Source: Microbacterium ginsengisoli
Lineage (GTDB): Bacteria; Actinomycetota; Actinomycetes; Actinomycetales; Microbacteriaceae
Direction of reading: 5' to 3'
NCBI RefSeq assembly: GCF_000956535.1
Contig: NZ_JYIY01000057.1
Location: 1-34,711 of the forward strand
Length of the DNA stretch: 34,711 nucleotides
Under the pieces are notes generated by a model, which saw nothing but the letters and a program-made list of their open reading frames with translations, was not told the origin of the DNA and did not search any database. The translations under genes and the position numbers were made by a program. The number at the start of each line of letters is the position of its first letter. Within the stretch, counting starts at the first letter, position 1. Positions 23,930 to 32,728 of this stretch are shown here, piece by piece.

Positions 23930-24786
23930 CCGGCGACGTGGTCATCCATCAGGGCGACAACCTCGAGGTCGCACGCTCATTGCCGGCCGGCGCCTTCACC
24001 GTCGTCTACCTCGACCCGCCGTTCAACACCGGGCGCGAACGCACCCGTGCCGTCGAGACGGTGACGTGGGCGCGCGACGCCGAGGGTGAGACGGATGCCG
24101 CGACCCGCCGCGGCTTCCACGGTCGCGACTATGAGCGGCTCCGCGGCGACCTGCGCACCTACGACGACAGGTTCGACGACTACTGGGGGTTCCTCGAGCC
24201 GCGGCTCGTCGAGGCGTGGCGGCTGCTCGCCGACGACGGCACGCTGTACCTCCACCTCGACTACCGCGAGGTGCACTACGCGAAGGTGCTGCTCGACGCC
24301 CTCGTCGGTCGCGAACACTTCCTCAACGAGATCGTCTGGGCCTACGACTACGGCGGCAAGACGCGCCGCCGCTGGCCGCCGAAGCACGACACGATCCTCG
24401 TCTACGTGAAGGATCCCACCCGGTACTGGTTCGACGCCGACGCGGTCGACCGTGAGCCCTACATGGCGCCCGGGCTCGTCACCCCCGAGAAGGCCGCGCG
24501 CGGCAAGCTCCCGACGGACGTCTGGTGGCACACGATCGTGCCGACGACCGGGCGGGAGAAGACCGGGTATCCCACGCAGAAGCCCGAGGGGGTGCTGCGG
24601 CGGATCGTCGCGGCATCCAGCCGGCCGGGCGACACCGTTCTCGACCTCTTCGCCGGCAGCGGAACGACCGGGGCGGTGGCAGCGGCCCTCGGCCGCCACG
24701 CGGTGCTCGTCGACGACAACCCCGAGGCGATCGCGGTGATGAGGGCGCGGATGCCCCGGGCCCGCCTCGCGACCGACGTGCCATGA
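23926..24786 (+). CDS. Orphan DNA N4/N6 methyltransferase, beta class
   Basis: 286 aa. The catalytic motif IV DPPFNT (30-35) precedes the SAM-binding motif I DLFAGSGTTG (240-249), the order of beta-class amino-methyltransferases; TQKP at 217-220 is also typical. The region between, 36-215, would hold target recognition (GGKTRRRWPPKHD). No restriction endonuclease or specificity gene is adjacent, so it is probably a solitary methyltransferase with a regulatory or housekeeping role. The recognition site cannot be read from sequence. GTG at 23926 is chosen because it forms the GTGA overlap seen repeatedly in this window; ATG at 23908 in the same frame is the alternative and would add six residues. 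Confidence 0.88.
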   Translation: MTGDVVIHQGDNLEVARSLPAGAFTVVYLDPPFNTGRERTRAVETVTWARDAEGETDAATRRGFHGRDYERLRGDLRTYDDRFDDYWGFLEPRLVEAWRLLADDGTLYLHLDYREVHYAKVLLDALVGREHFLNEIVWAYDYGGKTRRRWPPKHDTILVYVKDPTRYWFDADAVDREPYMAPGLVTPEKAARGKLPTDVWWHTIVPTTGREKTGYPTQKPEGVLRRIVAASSRPGDTVLDLFAGSGTTGAVAAALGRHAVLVDDNPEAIAVMRARMPRARLATDVP

Positions 24787-24800
24787 GCGGCGCCCGGCCC

Positions 24801-24806
24801 TAACCT
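24801..24806 (+). promoter_or_regulatory. -10 element, leaderless start of the F420-type oxidoreductase gene
   Basis: TAACCT, then 6 bases and the GTG start codon. It lies in the 26-base gap after the methyltransferase gene. Confidence 0.5.
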
Positions 24807-24812
24807 GGTTCG

Positions 24813-25802
24813 GTGCGTTTCGGAATCTTCATCCCCCAAGGCTGGCGTCACGACCTCGTCGACATCGATCCCGCGGACCATTGGCGGGTGATGGCCTCGC
24901 TCGCGCAGCGCGCGGACGAGGGCACCGCCTGGGAGTCCATCTGGGTCTACGACCACTTCCACACCGTTCCGGTGCCGAGCGAGGAGGCCACCCACGAGGC
25001 GTGGACGCTGATGTCGGCGTTCGCGGCCTCGACCGGCCGCATCCGTCTCGGCCAGATGTGCACGTGCACCGGCTACCGCAATCCGGCCTACCTCGCGAAG
25101 GTCGCCGCGACGGTCGATGTGATCTCGGGCGGGCGTCTCGAGATGGGCATCGGCGCCGGCTGGTACGAGCACGAATGGCGCGCATACGGCTACGGATTCC
25201 CGGATGCCCCGCAGCGACTGCGTCAGCTCGGCGAGGGCGTGGAGATCATGACGCGTGCGTGGCGGGACGGCGAGGTCACGTTCTCGGGTCGCGAGTACCA
25301 GGTCGACGGCGCGATCGTGCGCCCGCTTCCGCTGCAGCAGGGCGGCATCCCGTTGTGGGTCGCCGGCGGCGGCGAGAAGGTCACGCTGAAGATCGCCGCG
25401 AAGCACGCGCAGTACACGAACTTCAGCTCCGATCCCGAGACATTCGTGCGCAAGCGCGACATCCTGCATTCTCACTGCGCAGCGATCGGGCGCGACCCGC
25501 GCGAGATCACGCTGAGCGCCAACTTCTCCACCGTCGTCGCGGCGACCGATGCGGAGGTCGCCGACCGACTCGACGCGATCGAGGCGCGGCTCGCGCCCTA
25601 CCTCGGTGACGCGATCGGCGGCTACATGGCCGAATACCGCTCGGGCGCGGCGCTCGTGGGTACGCCCGCGATGATCGTCGAGCGGCTGCGCGCGCTGCAG
25701 GCCGAGGGACTTGCGTACGCGATCCACTACTTCCCCGAGCACGCCTACGACCGCACCGGTGTCGACCTGTTCGAGCGCGAGGTCGTGCCGGCCCTGCGCT
25801 GA
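24813..25802 (+). CDS. Luciferase-like (LLM) F420-dependent oxidoreductase
   Basis: 329 aa, GTG start, TIM-barrel bacterial luciferase family. Seen are MRFGIFIPQG, WVYDHFHTVP (51-60), GQMCTCTGYRNPAYLAKVAATVDVISGGR and MGIGAGWYEHEW, which are typical of actinobacterial F420-dependent members. It probably moves a hydride between F420 and an unknown organic substrate; FMN use cannot be excluded. No signal peptide is seen. It ends 56 bases before a convergent hydrolase gene, with a GC-rich inverted repeat between them. The -10 and GTG spacing support the start. Confidence 0.87.
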   Translation: MRFGIFIPQGWRHDLVDIDPADHWRVMASLAQRADEGTAWESIWVYDHFHTVPVPSEEATHEAWTLMSAFAASTGRIRLGQMCTCTGYRNPAYLAKVAATVDVISGGRLEMGIGAGWYEHEWRAYGYGFPDAPQRLRQLGEGVEIMTRAWRDGEVTFSGREYQVDGAIVRPLPLQQGGIPLWVAGGGEKVTLKIAAKHAQYTNFSSDPETFVRKRDILHSHCAAIGRDPREITLSANFSTVVAATDAEVADRLDAIEARLAPYLGDAIGGYMAEYRSGAALVGTPAMIVERLRALQAEGLAYAIHYFPEHAYDRTGVDLFEREVVPALR

Positions 25803-25808
25803 CGCGGC

Positions 25809-25858
25809 GGCGCCGGGCACGGCCGGCCGGCGCCATGCGGGCGGCGCCCGGTCGGCGC
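25809..25858. terminator. GC-rich inverted repeats between convergent genes
   Basis: GGCGCC at 25829-25834 and 25843-25848 can pair across an 8-base loop. Alternatively CCGGGC (25813-25818) pairs with GCCCGG (25846-25851). No T-run on either strand. A shared terminator is possible but unproven. Confidence 0.35.
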
Positions 25859-26638
25859 TCAGCCGCGCACGAAGTCGACGATCGCCGCGAGGGCGGCCTC
25901 GGTGTCGAGCTGCGGGGCGTGACGGGCGCCGGGCACCTCGACCAGGGTGGCGCCGGGCACGGATGCCGCCACGCGCCGCCCGTTCTCGGGAGGCGTGATG
26001 CGGTCGTCGGCGCCGTGCACGACGAGCGTGGGCGCCGTGATGCGCGCGAGCTCATCCCACGCGTCGTGCGTCGACGACGCCTGGAAGTGGCCCCGGCGCA
26101 CCGGGATCGCCGCGTCGCGGCGGGTGAACAGCGAGATCGCGTGTGGATTGTCGGCGATGTAGGCGTCGGAGAAGAAATAGGGCGCGAGCACATCGCCGGT
26201 GCCGTTCGCGAGCGCGGAGGTGGCGGCATCCTCTCGGCGCATCCCCCGCGCATCGCCGCCCGTCGTCGACACCAGCACGAGCCGGTCGACGAGCTCCGGG
26301 CGGTCGATGGCGAGCCACTGCGCGACCCGGCCCCCCATCGAGTGCCCGATCACCGCCGCGGGCGCGATGTCGAGTGCCTCGATCACGGTGGCCGCATCGC
26401 GGGCGAGCGACCGCGTCGACCATTCGGTCGCCTCGCCCACCGTGCTCCCGCCGATCCCGCGGTGGTCGTAGACAGTGACTCGCCCGACAGCGGTGAGTGC
26501 GGGCAGCACCGGATCCCACGACGTCACGCTCACCCCTTGGCCGGCGATCAGCAGCAGTTCGCGCGTCCCGGCGCCGGTCTGACGCCAGGCGAGGTCGGCG
26601 CCGTCGGCGGTGGTGACGACACCGGCGCGGTCGCTCAC
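25859..26638 (-). CDS. Alpha/beta fold hydrolase
   Basis: 259 aa, GTG start in a GTGA overlap with the galE stop. Nucleophile elbow GHSMGG at 98-103 (S100), acid at D211/D212 (HGADDRITPP) and catalytic His H240 (GARHAPQ). The cap region is roughly 130-190. It resembles the 3-oxoadipate enol-lactonase/haloperoxidase-like branch in overall shape, but no substrate can be named. It is co-transcribed with galE and probably pgm upstream, though no functional link with sugar nucleotides is evident. No signal peptide, so cytoplasmic. Confidence 0.85.
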   Translation of the reverse strand: MSDRAGVVTTADGADLAWRQTGAGTRELLLIAGQGVSVTSWDPVLPALTAVGRVTVYDHRGIGGSTVGEATEWSTRSLARDAATVIEALDIAPAAVIGHSMGGRVAQWLAIDRPELVDRLVLVSTTGGDARGMRREDAATSALANGTGDVLAPYFFSDAYIADNPHAISLFTRRDAAIPVRRGHFQASSTHDAWDELARITAPTLVVHGADDRITPPENGRRVAASVPGATLVEVPGARHAPQLDTEAALAAIVDFVRG

Positions 26639-27621
26639 GCGGGCGCGGTCGCCGCGCGGCGGGCGTCCCAGCCCGAGCGCACCATCTCATCGACGGTGTA
26701 GCGCATGCGCCAGTCGAGGTCGCGTGCGGCCAGGTCTCCGGTCGCGACGATGCGATCGGGGTCGCCGCTGCGCCGCGGCCCGATCTCGGGGGCGAAGTCG
26801 ACGCCCGTCACGCGGGCCACGGCGGTCATGATCTCCTTGACCGACAGGCCGTTCTGGGAGCCGAGGTTGTAGGCCGGCTCGACCGGTTCTCCGGCGGCCA
26901 GTCGTCGCGCGGCGACGACATGGGCTGAGGCGATGTCCGCGACGTGCACATAGTCGCGCACGTTCGTGCCGTCCGGGGTGTCGTAGTCGTCACCGTTGAT
27001 GCGGGGCACTTCGCCGGCGATCAGCTTCTCGAAGACGATCGGGAACAGGTTGTGGGGGCTCACGTCGTACACGCTCGGGTCGCCCGATCCGACGACGTTG
27101 AAGTAGCGCAGAGAGGTGTGCCGCAGCGGATGCTCCGTCCCGGCCGTCGCGATCCCCTGGTCACGGATCAGCCACTCGCCGATCAGCTTCGACTCGCCGT
27201 AGGGCGACGCGGGGCGTTTGGGCAGGTCCTCGGTGACGAGCGGAACGTCGGGGGTGCCGTAGACGGCGGCGCTCGACGAGAACACGAGGTTGGTGACGTT
27301 CGCCGCCGCCATCGCGGCGAGCACGACACGCGTGCCGTCGACGTTCTGCTCGTACGTGTGCAGGGGACGCTGCACGGAGACGCCCGCGTACTTGTAGCCG
27401 GCGACGTGGATGACCCCCGTCACGTCATGATCCCGCAACGCGCTCTCGACCAGCTCGCGGTTGAGGATCGAGCCCCGCACGAACGCGACGCCGTCGGGCA
27501 CGAAGGAGGCGACGCCGCTCGACAGGTCGTCGAGCACGACGGGGGTCAGCCCGTCGGTGGCGAGGGCGCGGACGATGTGGGCACCGATGTATCCGGCACC
27601 GCCGGTGACAAGCCAGCTCAT
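26635..27621 (-). CDS. galE: UDP-glucose 4-epimerase
   Basis: 328 aa, extended short-chain dehydrogenase. NAD-binding GGAGYIG at 7-13, SSSAAVYG at 115-122 with the active-site Ser, and the catalytic pair Y141/K145 in SPYGESK. RYFNVVGS and the NVRDYVHVADIA block are typical of GalE. It interconverts UDP-glucose and UDP-galactose for cell-wall or exopolysaccharide building and for galactose use. It lies 70 bases downstream of pgm, which makes the glucose 1-phosphate from which UDP-glucose is formed. CAGGAT ends 6 bases before the ATG and could be a weak leaderless -10, or its GGA could act as a Shine-Dalgarno. The stop overlaps the next gene. Confidence 0.93.
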   Translation of the reverse strand: MSWLVTGGAGYIGAHIVRALATDGLTPVVLDDLSSGVASFVPDGVAFVRGSILNRELVESALRDHDVTGVIHVAGYKYAGVSVQRPLHTYEQNVDGTRVVLAAMAAANVTNLVFSSSAAVYGTPDVPLVTEDLPKRPASPYGESKLIGEWLIRDQGIATAGTEHPLRHTSLRYFNVVGSGDPSVYDVSPHNLFPIVFEKLIAGEVPRINGDDYDTPDGTNVRDYVHVADIASAHVVAARRLAAGEPVEPAYNLGSQNGLSVKEIMTAVARVTGVDFAPEIGPRRSGDPDRIVATGDLAARDLDWRMRYTVDEMVRSGWDARRAATAPA

Positions 27622-27627
27622 GCGTCC

Positions 27628-27633
27628 ATCCTG
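27628..27633 (-). promoter_or_regulatory. Weak candidate -10 element before galE
   Basis: CAGGAT on the minus strand, then 6 bases and ATG. It differs from TANNNT at the first base, so it may simply be part of a ribosome-binding site. Confidence 0.25.
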
Positions 27634-27691
27634 GCAGGCGCGCCCGACGCTCGCGTCCGCGCCGGTGCTGCGCTCAGACGGATGCCGCGGC

Positions 27692-29332
27692 TCAGCCGCC
27701 GAGCGCGGCCGTGACGACCTCGCGCGCCTGCTCCTGCACCTCGCGCAGGTGCGCCTCTCCGCGCAGCGACTCGGCGTAGAGCTTGTAGACGTCCTCCGTG
27801 CCCGACGGGCGCGCCGCGAACCAGGCGTGCTCGGTGACGACCTTCAGCCCGCCGATCGCCGCACCGTTGCCGGGCGCGTGCGACACCTTGGCCACGATCT
27901 CCTCGCCGGCGAGGGTGGTCGCGGTGACCGCCTCGGGGGCGAGCTTCGCGAGCGCCGCCTTCTGGGACGGGGTGGCCGCGGCATCCACGCGCTGGTAGAC
28001 CGACGACCCGTAGGTCTCCTCGAGCTCGGCGTAGCGCTGCGACGGGGTCTTCCCGGTGACCGCGAGGATCTCGGCGGCGAGCAGGCACAGCAGGATGCCG
28101 TCCTTGTCGGTCGTCCAGACGCTGCCGTCCATGCGCAGGAACGATGCGCCCGCCGACTCCTCGCCGCCGAACGCGACCGACCCGTCGAGCAGGCCCGGCA
28201 CGAACCACTTGAACCCGACCGGCACCTCGTACAGGTCGCGGCCGAGCGCCTCGACCACACGGTCGATGATCATCGACGAGACGAGCGTCTTGCCGACGGC
28301 CGCGGCATCCGACCAGCCGGGACGGTGCGAGAACAGGTAGTCGATCGCGACCGCCAGGTAGTGGTTCGGGTTCATGAGACCCGCATCGGGGGTGACGATG
28401 CCGTGGCGGTCGGCGTCGGCGTCGTTGCCGGTGAGCAGGTCGTACTCGTCGCGGCGGGCGACGAGCGAGGCCATCGCCGAGGGGGAGGAGGGATCCATCC
28501 GGATCTTCTCGTCCCAGTCGAGGGTCATGAACCTCCAGGTGGGGTCGACCTCGGGGTTCACGACGGTGAGGTCGATCCCGTAGTGCTCGGCGATCAGCGC
28601 CCAGTAGTCGACCGAGGCCCCGCCCAGCGGGTCGGCGCCGATGCGGACGCCGGCCTTCTTGATGGCGGCGATGTCGATGATCGAGTCGAGGTCGCGCACG
28701 TACGCCTCGCGGAAGTCGTACTCGCCGAGCGCGTCGCCGTCGATGTCGGAGTAGCGCGTGCGGCGCACGCCCTCGAGCCCGTCGGCGATGAGGGCGTTCG
28801 CGCGGTCGGCGATCCATCCGGTCGCGTCGGTGTCGGCGGGACCGCCGTGGGGCGGGTTGTACTTGAAGCCGCCGTCGCGGGGCGGGTTGTGGCTCGGGGT
28901 GACGACGATGCCGTCCGCTCGACCCGGGTCGGAGTCCTCGCGGCCCCGGTTGTAGGTGAGGATGGCGTGGCTGAGTGCCGGGGTCGGCACCCATGAGTCG
29001 CGGGAGTCGACGCGCACGTCGACGCCGTTCGCGACCAGCACTTCGATGGCGGTGCGCTCGGCGGGAAGGCTCAGGCCGTGGGTGTCGCGCCCGAGGAAGA
29101 GGGGCCCGGCGATGCCCTGCGCGGCGCGGTAGTCGACGATCGCCTGGGTGGTCGCGAGGATGTGGGTCTCGGTGAAGCTCGTCGACAGGCTCGAGCCGCG
29201 GTGCCCGCTGGTGCCGAAGGCGACCCGCTGCTCCGGCACGGTCGGGTCGGGGATGCGGTCGTAGTAGGCGGAGATCAGTTCATCGACGTCGATCAGATCG
29301 GATGCTTCGGCGGGCTGTCCAGCGCGGCTCAT
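27692..29332 (-). CDS. pgm: Phosphoglucomutase (alpha-D-glucose phosphate-specific)
   Basis: 546 aa, the same length as E. coli Pgm. The phosphoserine loop TPSHNPP has its Ser at about residue 147, the Mg-binding loop is [10 protein letters not shown], the sugar-binding loop GGEESAG and the phosphate-binding end [10 protein letters not shown]. It interconverts glucose 1-phosphate and glucose 6-phosphate through a glucose 1,6-bisphosphate intermediate. The ATG at 29332 is chosen because the product opens [19 protein letters not shown] and CAGACT lies 6 bases upstream; in-frame sequence further upstream runs into the pheA promoter. It heads the leftward pgm-galE-hydrolase group and is divergent from pheA, with 52 bases between the starts. 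Confidence 0.95.
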   Translation of the reverse strand: MSRAGQPAEASDLIDVDELISAYYDRIPDPTVPEQRVAFGTSGHRGSSLSTSFTETHILATTQAIVDYRAAQGIAGPLFLGRDTHGLSLPAERTAIEVLVANGVDVRVDSRDSWVPTPALSHAILTYNRGREDSDPGRADGIVVTPSHNPPRDGGFKYNPPHGGPADTDATGWIADRANALIADGLEGVRRTRYSDIDGDALGEYDFREAYVRDLDSIIDIAAIKKAGVRIGADPLGGASVDYWALIAEHYGIDLTVVNPEVDPTWRFMTLDWDEKIRMDPSSPSAMASLVARRDEYDLLTGNDADADRHGIVTPDAGLMNPNHYLAVAIDYLFSHRPGWSDAAAVGKTLVSSMIIDRVVEALGRDLYEVPVGFKWFVPGLLDGSVAFGGEESAGASFLRMDGSVWTTDKDGILLCLLAAEILAVTGKTPSQRYAELEETYGSSVYQRVDAAATPSQKAALAKLAPEAVTATTLAGEEIVAKVSHAPGNGAAIGGLKVVTEHAWFAARPSGTEDVYKLYAESLRGEAHLREVQEQAREVVTAALGG

Positions 29333-29338
29333 GCGCAC

Positions 29339-29344
29339 AGTCTG
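29339..29344 (-). promoter_or_regulatory. Candidate -10 element of pgm
   Basis: CAGACT on the minus strand, then 6 bases and ATG. One mismatch to TANNNT. It is only 26 bases from the opposing pheA -10. Confidence 0.4.
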
Positions 29345-29370
29345 ACACCCGCGCGCATGTTCTGCGCGGC

Positions 29371-29376
29371 TAGGCT
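29371..29376 (+). promoter_or_regulatory. -10 element of pheA
   Basis: TAGGCT, then 8 bases and the GTG start codon, giving a leaderless or nearly leaderless mRNA. Confidence 0.5.
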
Positions 29377-29384
29377 GTGTCCCC

Positions 29385-30350
29385 GTGACGATCGACGCGC
29401 CCGAGGCCGATGCCCCTCGCCGCACCTACAGCTACCTCGGCCCCGCCGGAACCTTCACGGAGGCCGCCCTCGCTCAGGTGCCGGAGGCGCGCGAGCACGT
29501 GTGGCGCCCCGTGCGCAATGTGGGCGAGGCGCTCGCCGACGTGGTCGAGGGTCGGTCCGACGCAGCGATGATCGCGATCGAGAACTCGGTCGACGGTGGC
29601 GTCTCCACCGCGCAGGATGCCCTCGCGACGACGCCGGGCCTGCGCATCGTGGGCGAATACCTCGTCCCGGTGCGTTTCGTGCTGGTCGGCCGCCCCGGCA
29701 GCCGGCTCGAGGACGTGTCGCTGATCGCGGCCCACCCGGTCGCCTACGCGCAGAGCCTGCGCTGGTTGAGCGAGACCCTTCCGGCGCACGCGCACATTCC
29801 CGCGGCGAGCAACGTGGCCAGCGCGCTGGGGCTGCTCGACGGGTCGAGTCCCGCGGACGCGGCCATCGCCCCGCCGGGCATCACCGAGCATCACGAACTC
29901 GAGGTGCTCGCCGAGGACATCGGCGACAACCCCAACGCCGTGACCCGGTTCGTGCTGGTCAGCCGCACGGTCGCACCGCCGGCGCCGACGGGTGCCGACA
30001 AGACCTCGCTCATCGTCGAGCTCCCCGAGGACCACCCCGGCGCGCTGCTCGAGCTTCTCGAGCAGTTCGCCACCCGTGGCATCAACCTTTCGCTGCTGGC
30101 CTCGCGTCCGGTGGGCGACGAGCTGGGCCGCTACCGCTTCGTGATCGACGCCGATGGGCACATCCGCGATGAGCGCATGGCCGACGCGCTCATGGGCCTG
30201 CGCCGGTTCAGCCCGAAGGTGATCTTCCTCGGGTCGTACGCCCGAGCAGACCGCGCGATCGTGCACTACCCCGACCGCTACTCCGACGAGGTGTTCGTCG
30301 AGGCGCGGGACTGGCTGCGCGGGCTCGTGAGCGGCGAGCCGGAGGACTGA
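29385..30350 (+). CDS. pheA: Prephenate dehydratase
   Basis: 321 aa, GTG start. Residues 14-195 are the dehydratase domain: [13 protein letters not shown] (17-29), [10 protein letters not shown] (63-72) and the catalytic TRFV at 187-190. Residues 207-280 are the ACT domain for phenylalanine control, with the GAL motif at 219-221. The usual ESRP motif reads ASRP (239-242) here. No chorismate mutase domain is present, as is usual in actinobacteria. It converts prephenate to phenylpyruvate in phenylalanine synthesis. The 3' end overlaps a convergent transporter gene by 73 bases; the overlapping codons encode the region after the ACT domain. Confidence 0.94.
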   Translation: MTIDAPEADAPRRTYSYLGPAGTFTEAALAQVPEAREHVWRPVRNVGEALADVVEGRSDAAMIAIENSVDGGVSTAQDALATTPGLRIVGEYLVPVRFVLVGRPGSRLEDVSLIAAHPVAYAQSLRWLSETLPAHAHIPAASNVASALGLLDGSSPADAAIAPPGITEHHELEVLAEDIGDNPNAVTRFVLVSRTVAPPAPTGADKTSLIVELPEDHPGALLELLEQFATRGINLSLLASRPVGDELGRYRFVIDADGHIRDERMADALMGLRRFSPKVIFLGSYARADRAIVHYPDRYSDEVFVEARDWLRGLVSGEPED

Positions 30351-31603
30351 CCCGCCCGCCGCGGCGTGAAGAACACGTACACGACCGTGCTCACCGCGAC
30401 GAGTACGAGCACGTAGCCGGTGAACCCCAGGGTCCCGCCGCCCGCCGCGCTCGCGTGATAGATCATGGGCGCCGTGCCGCCGAAGAGCGAGTTGGCGATC
30501 GCGTACCCGAACCCGACGCCCAGAGCACGCACCTCGGGTGGGAACGCCTCCGCCTTGGCGACCGTGTTGACCGACAGGTAGCCGGCGAGCACGACGAAGC
30601 CGCCGACGAGCAGCCCGAGCAGAGTCCAAGGTGACGACGTCTGCGGCACGAGCCACAGCAGCGGCACCGTCGTCACGAGCGCGCCGACGCGGAAGAAGAC
30701 GAGCAACGCGCGCCAGCCGATGCGATCGCTCAGCGCGCCGCCGATCGGCTGCAGCAGCATGAGCACCACGAGGGCCACGAGAACGGATGCCGCGGCCGCC
30801 GTCTCGGCCGCAGCCCCGCCCGCGGCGAACGCGCTGTCGCGGGCGAGGGTCGGGAGGGTGACGGTATCGGTGTAGAAGACGACGGTGCCGCCCGCCGTCA
30901 TGAGGATGACCCAGACGAGCGCCCCGGTGTGCTCGCGCAGCAGCACGCGCATCGATCCGCCCTGAGCGCGGGCGGCGTTCTCTGCGCGGAGCGGGATCGC
31001 GAGGAGCGAGGCGACGGCGGCCAGGGCCGCGACCGCGAACACGGCGCGCCAGCCCCACGCCGCGATCGCGGGCCGGTCGACGGTGACGAGGAGGACCAGC
31101 AGGGCCGCCTGGGCGAGCACCTGGCCGCCGACGATGGTCGCGCTCTGCAGCGAGGAGAACAGGCCGCGGAGGCCGGCGGGGGCGAGTTCGGCGAGGTAGA
31201 CGGCGGATGCCGCGTACTCGCCGCCTGCGGCGATGCCCTGAACGAGGCTCGCGACGAGCAGCACGACGGCGGCTCCCGCGCCGATCGCGGCGTGCGTCGG
31301 GCTCAGGGCGAGGACGAGCGTGCACACGGCCATGAGCAGCACGCTGGCGCGCAGCGCCCGGGCTCGGCCGCGGCGGTCGGCGAGGCGCCCGAACAGCCAC
31401 GAGCCGAGCGGGCGTGCGGCGAATGCGAGGGCGAACGCGCCGTAGACGAACACGAGGGCGTGTGCGTCGTCGGCGGCGAAGAACTCGTGACGGAAGTAGG
31501 GCGCGAACGTCGCGTAGGCGTACAGATTCAGCCACTGGGCGAGGTTCGGCAGCGATGCCCGCACGACGGCCCCGCCGAATCCCCTCCCGCGCTCGCCGCC
31601 CAC
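30278..31603 (-). CDS. MFS transporter, metabolite:H+ symporter (MHS) type
   Basis: 441 aa, GTG start, about 12 hydrophobic helices. It fits the MHS group (KgtP, ShiA, ProP-like): early NLAQWLNLYAYATFAPYF, the loop GSWLFGRLADRRGRARAL and the marker IAAGGEYAASAVYLAE near residue 130. Members import organic acids, osmolytes or shikimate with protons. The closeness to pheA makes an aromatic precursor tempting, but the sequence does not show it. TAGGGT lies 6 bases before the GTG. The last ~24 codons are antisense to the end of pheA and encode a Ser/Thr-rich hydrophilic tail. Confidence 0.87.
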   Translation of the reverse strand: MGGERGRGFGGAVVRASLPNLAQWLNLYAYATFAPYFRHEFFAADDAHALVFVYGAFALAFAARPLGSWLFGRLADRRGRARALRASVLLMAVCTLVLALSPTHAAIGAGAAVVLLVASLVQGIAAGGEYAASAVYLAELAPAGLRGLFSSLQSATIVGGQVLAQAALLVLLVTVDRPAIAAWGWRAVFAVAALAAVASLLAIPLRAENAARAQGGSMRVLLREHTGALVWVILMTAGGTVVFYTDTVTLPTLARDSAFAAGGAAAETAAAASVLVALVVLMLLQPIGGALSDRIGWRALLVFFRVGALVTTVPLLWLVPQTSSPWTLLGLLVGGFVVLAGYLSVNTVAKAEAFPPEVRALGVGFGYAIANSLFGGTAPMIYHASAAGGGTLGFTGYVLVLVAVSTVVYVFFTPRRAGQSSGSPLTSPRSQSRASTNTSSE

Positions 31604-31609
31604 GGCATC

Positions 31610-31615
31610 ACCCTA
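31610..31615 (-). promoter_or_regulatory. -10 element, leaderless start of the MHS transporter gene
   Basis: TAGGGT on the minus strand, then 6 bases and GTG. It lies in the 29-base gap after the LLM oxidoreductase stop. Confidence 0.5.
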
Positions 31616-31632
31616 GAGGGCGAGGGAGCTGC

Positions 31633-32676
31633 TCACTCGGCGAGCGGCGCGAGCAGCTCGAGGGTGCGGGCACGGCCGGGTGCGGCATCCATCGGCTCGT
31701 CGTCGTGGGCGCCCGCGACGGGCGAGATCATGACCTCGTCGAGCCCGTGTCGCGCCGCGAAATCGGAGAGGCGGCGGCGCACGTCGTCGCCGTCGCCGAT
31801 GAACCAGGTCGATTCCGCCCACGCGCGGAAAGGCGCCGACAGGCCGTCCTCGGCCTCGGCGGCGGCCGCCTGCTCGACCGTCTCGAGGGCGATGAGAGGG
31901 CGGCCCGAGCGCAGCCGCGCCATCATGCGGATCTGCGGCAGCGCGCGTGCCGCTGCCTCGACCGCGGTGTCGGCCGCGACGACGTTGGCGGTGAGGAAGG
32001 TCACGGGTGCCGGCTGCTGCTCGCTCGGCTGGTACTGCTCGCGGTACAGCGACAGTGCGCGCTCGAGGCCGTCGCCCGAGAAGTGGTTGGCGAACACGTA
32101 CGGCAGGCCCATCGAGGCGGCGAGCTGCGCCGAGTAGTCGCTCGACCCGAGCAGCCACACCTGCGGCTGCGACGTCGCGGCCGGGGTGGCGGTCACACCG
32201 TACGTGCCACCAGAGGTGAACTGCACGGTCGCGCCCTGCGGGCTCGTGATCGAGAGGATGTCGCGGATGTGGTCGGGGAAGCGCTCCACGTCGCTCGTCG
32301 TGCCCGAGCGGTGCAGCAGCTGGGTGATGACCGGGTCGCTGCCGGGCGCGCGCCCGATTCCGAGGTCGATGCGGCCGGGCGCGAGGGCCTCGAGCGCCGC
32401 GAACTGCTCGGCGACGACGAGCGGCGAGTGGTTGGGAAGCATGACGCCGCCCGAACCCACCCGGATGCGCGACGTGCGGGCCGCGGCCGCGGCGATCAGC
32501 ACGGGCGGCGTCGTCGAGGCGACGGCCGGCATGTTGTGGTGCTCGGCGAACCAGTAGCGCGTGTAGCCGAGCTCGTCGGCGCGGTGGGCGAGCGAGAGGG
32601 ATGCCGCGACCGCCGCGGCGCTCGTCTGGTGGGTGCGCACGGGCACGAGGTCGAGGACGGAAAGGGCGGTGCTCAT
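31633..32676 (-). CDS. Luciferase-like (LLM) FMN-dependent oxidoreductase, group 1
   Basis: 347 aa TIM-barrel protein close to the YhbW-like group 1 of luciferase-family oxidoreductases. Markers are SVLDLVPV (6-13), YWFAEHHNMP near 41-50, GVMLPNHSPLVVAEQF and DLGIGRAPGSDP. A flavin monooxygenase or reductase role is expected; the substrate is unknown. Homologues of this group begin close to SVLDLVPV, so ATG at 32676 is preferred. ATG at 32709 is also in frame and would add 11 residues, part of them encoded by a copy of the GGATGCC word. No clear Shine-Dalgarno precedes either. It lies just downstream of the photolyase gene and is probably co-transcribed with it. Confidence 0.85.
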   Translation of the reverse strand: MSTALSVLDLVPVRTHQTSAAAVAASLSLAHRADELGYTRYWFAEHHNMPAVASTTPPVLIAAAAARTSRIRVGSGGVMLPNHSPLVVAEQFAALEALAPGRIDLGIGRAPGSDPVITQLLHRSGTTSDVERFPDHIRDILSITSPQGATVQFTSGGTYGVTATPAATSQPQVWLLGSSDYSAQLAASMGLPYVFANHFSGDGLERALSLYREQYQPSEQQPAPVTFLTANVVAADTAVEAAARALPQIRMMARLRSGRPLIALETVEQAAAAEAEDGLSAPFRAWAESTWFIGDGDDVRRRLSDFAARHGLDEVMISPVAGAHDDEPMDAAPGRARTLELLAPLAE

Positions 32677-32728
32677 CGTGTGCTGCAACGGGGAGGCCGC
32701 GGCATCCATTCCCCGGCCGCCCGTGCCG

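Noticed and set aside
23926..24786. Methyltransferase as part of a restriction-modification or phage-defence island
   Set aside because: No nuclease, helicase, specificity subunit, integrase or shift in composition is seen around it.
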